DNA of 64,000 nucleotides from Coriobacteriia bacterium. GTDB taxonomy: Bacteria > Actinomycetota > Coriobacteriia > Coriobacteriales > RUG033. Made by a program: the position numbers and the translations under genes. Of the stretch, positions 63,427-64,000 are shown one piece after another. The number at the start of each line of letters is the position of its first letter. The stretch's first letter is position 1. The notes below the pieces were generated by a model, which had not been told where the DNA came from, ran no database searches, and worked only from the letters and a program-made list of their open reading frames with translations. Where the stretch lies: positions 57,147-121,146 of the forward strand of contig JAATFL010000017.1 in the NCBI GenBank assembly GCA_015655215.1, read 5' to 3'.

Positions 63427-64000
63427 AGGGAAGTCGTTCGTCGAGCCGTGCGATGGCCACCCGGTTCGCCTCGCGCTCCTCTCGGTCGTCAAGGGGGGAG
63501 AGGAGGACGTCGTGCCCGTAGCGACGCTCGAGGGCCGTGCGAATGATCCAATCGGTCAATTCCGGGTTCTTGGGCAAGAGGGGACCGTGCAGGTACGTAC
63601 CGATCGCGTTACGGTAGCGAGCACCCTCGAGACCATCGTCACCATTGTTGCCATACCCTTTCATGACCGTTCCCAGCGGCACGCAGCCGGTTCCAAGCGT
63701 GGTGCGCCCCGCATGGTTCTCGAAACCGACTATGGGCGTGGTGCAGAGTTCGCTTTCGATGGCGACGTTGCCCACGAGACGGCCTTCGCCCTTGGAGGTG
63801 TCGGCGTCGAACAGGTTAAGGCCGGCGACCCTCTCGTCACCGATGAGATAGCCTGCGCCGAGCAGTTGATACCCTCCGCACACGGCGAGAAGCAGACCGT
63901 CATCCTCGACGAAGGCCTGCAACCTCTCCTTCGAGGCGAGCAGGGCGTCGCATACCAGGAGTTCCTCCCGATCGGATCCGCCGCCGATGAAGACGATGTC
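63425..64000 (-). CDS. gatD: Lipid II isoglutaminyl synthase glutaminase subunit, truncated by window edge
   Basis: 191 visible residues; the frame is open to the window end, so the N-terminus is missing. GatD supplies ammonia to MurT for amidating the D-Glu of lipid II. Seen: DIVFIGGGSDREE, nucleophile Cys in AVCGGYQLLG, GFENHAGRT, and the conserved His in GTYLHGPLLPKNPELTDW. These match the CobB/CobQ-like GATase fold of GatD. murT is expected just outside the window. It fits the other cell-wall genes nearby. Confidence 0.9.
   Translation of the reverse strand, partial: DIVFIGGGSDREELLVCDALLASKERLQAFVEDDGLLLAVCGGYQLLGAGYLIGDERVAGLNLFDADTSKGEGRLVGNVAIESELCTTPIVGFENHAGRTTLGTGCVPLGTVMKGYGNNGDDGLEGARYRNAIGTYLHGPLLPKNPELTDWIIRTALERRYGHDVLLSPLDDREEREANRVAIARLDERLP

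Noticed and set aside
1..64000. tRNA, rRNA, CRISPR, insertion sequence or prophage signals
   Set aside because: No tRNA-like T-loop with matching acceptor stem, no regularly spaced repeats, and no transposase, integrase or phage gene were seen in the gaps or frames.

Overview
The window is a 64-kb chromosomal segment of moderately high GC from an anaerobic actinobacterium, most likely class Coriobacteriia and probably the Eggerthellaceae side of it. This is inferred from gene content: three Tat-exported flavin reductases, each beside a membrane-embedded LuxR regulator, an Ech-type energy-converting hydrogenase, indolepyruvate oxidoreductase and a cobamide assembly cluster. No rRNA, tRNA, CRISPR array, prophage or insertion sequence was recognised. 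Genes lie on both strands in short operons with good Shine-Dalgarno sites and several GTG/TTG starts.

Layout. 0-6.3 kb: 3' part of a ThiF-type enzyme, a LuxR regulator with its flavin reductase, a PAP2 phosphatase, and small membrane proteins. 6.3-12 kb: a giant cyclic-di-GMP turnover protein behind a perfect 32-bp palindrome. 12-15.7 kb: a class III extradiol dioxygenase homologue, a PiT phosphate transporter and an M20 amidohydrolase. 16-24.7 kb: two further reductase/LuxR pairs, both divergent, separated by a gene remnant and an unknown protein. 24.8-28.7 kb: a TIM-barrel protein followed by cobT-cobU-cobS-cobC. 28.9-35.1 kb: GH25 lysozyme, argG, a DUF364 protein, a YaiI-type protein, ferrochelatase and ferritin. 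35.3-40.1 kb: a Bce-like two-component system plus ABC transporter, the usual design for antimicrobial-peptide sensing and detoxification. 40.1-42.4 kb (minus strand): universal stress protein, two CrcB fluoride channels and a patatin-like lipase. 42.7-48.2 kb: the ech hydrogenase operon. 48.4-64 kb: cell-wall genes (VanW, D-Ala-D-Ala carboxypeptidase, NlpC/P60, partial gatD) interleaved with aryl-acid metabolism (iorAB, two phenylacetate-CoA ligases, two ACT-domain proteins), apt, an FHA protein, a HemW-like protein without its iron-sulfur cysteines, and DegV.

How the genes may work together (inference): IorAB would oxidise aryl-pyruvates from aromatic amino acids to aryl-acetyl-CoA and reduced ferredoxin; the ligases would interconvert aryl-acetyl-CoA and the free acid; Ech would use the ferredoxin to make H2 and an ion gradient. 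The Tat lipoprotein flavoenzymes would reduce unknown organic electron acceptors outside the membrane, each under its own membrane sensor-regulator.

The most striking single observation is an in-frame TGA inside echA, in a conserved membrane-helix motif, with the frame otherwise intact on both sides. It is a nonsense mutation, a sequence error, or a recoding event. Other points worth a second look are the cysteine-less HemW homologue with a histone-like tail, the 32-bp palindrome, and the reductases that lack the standard fumarate-reductase active-site motif.
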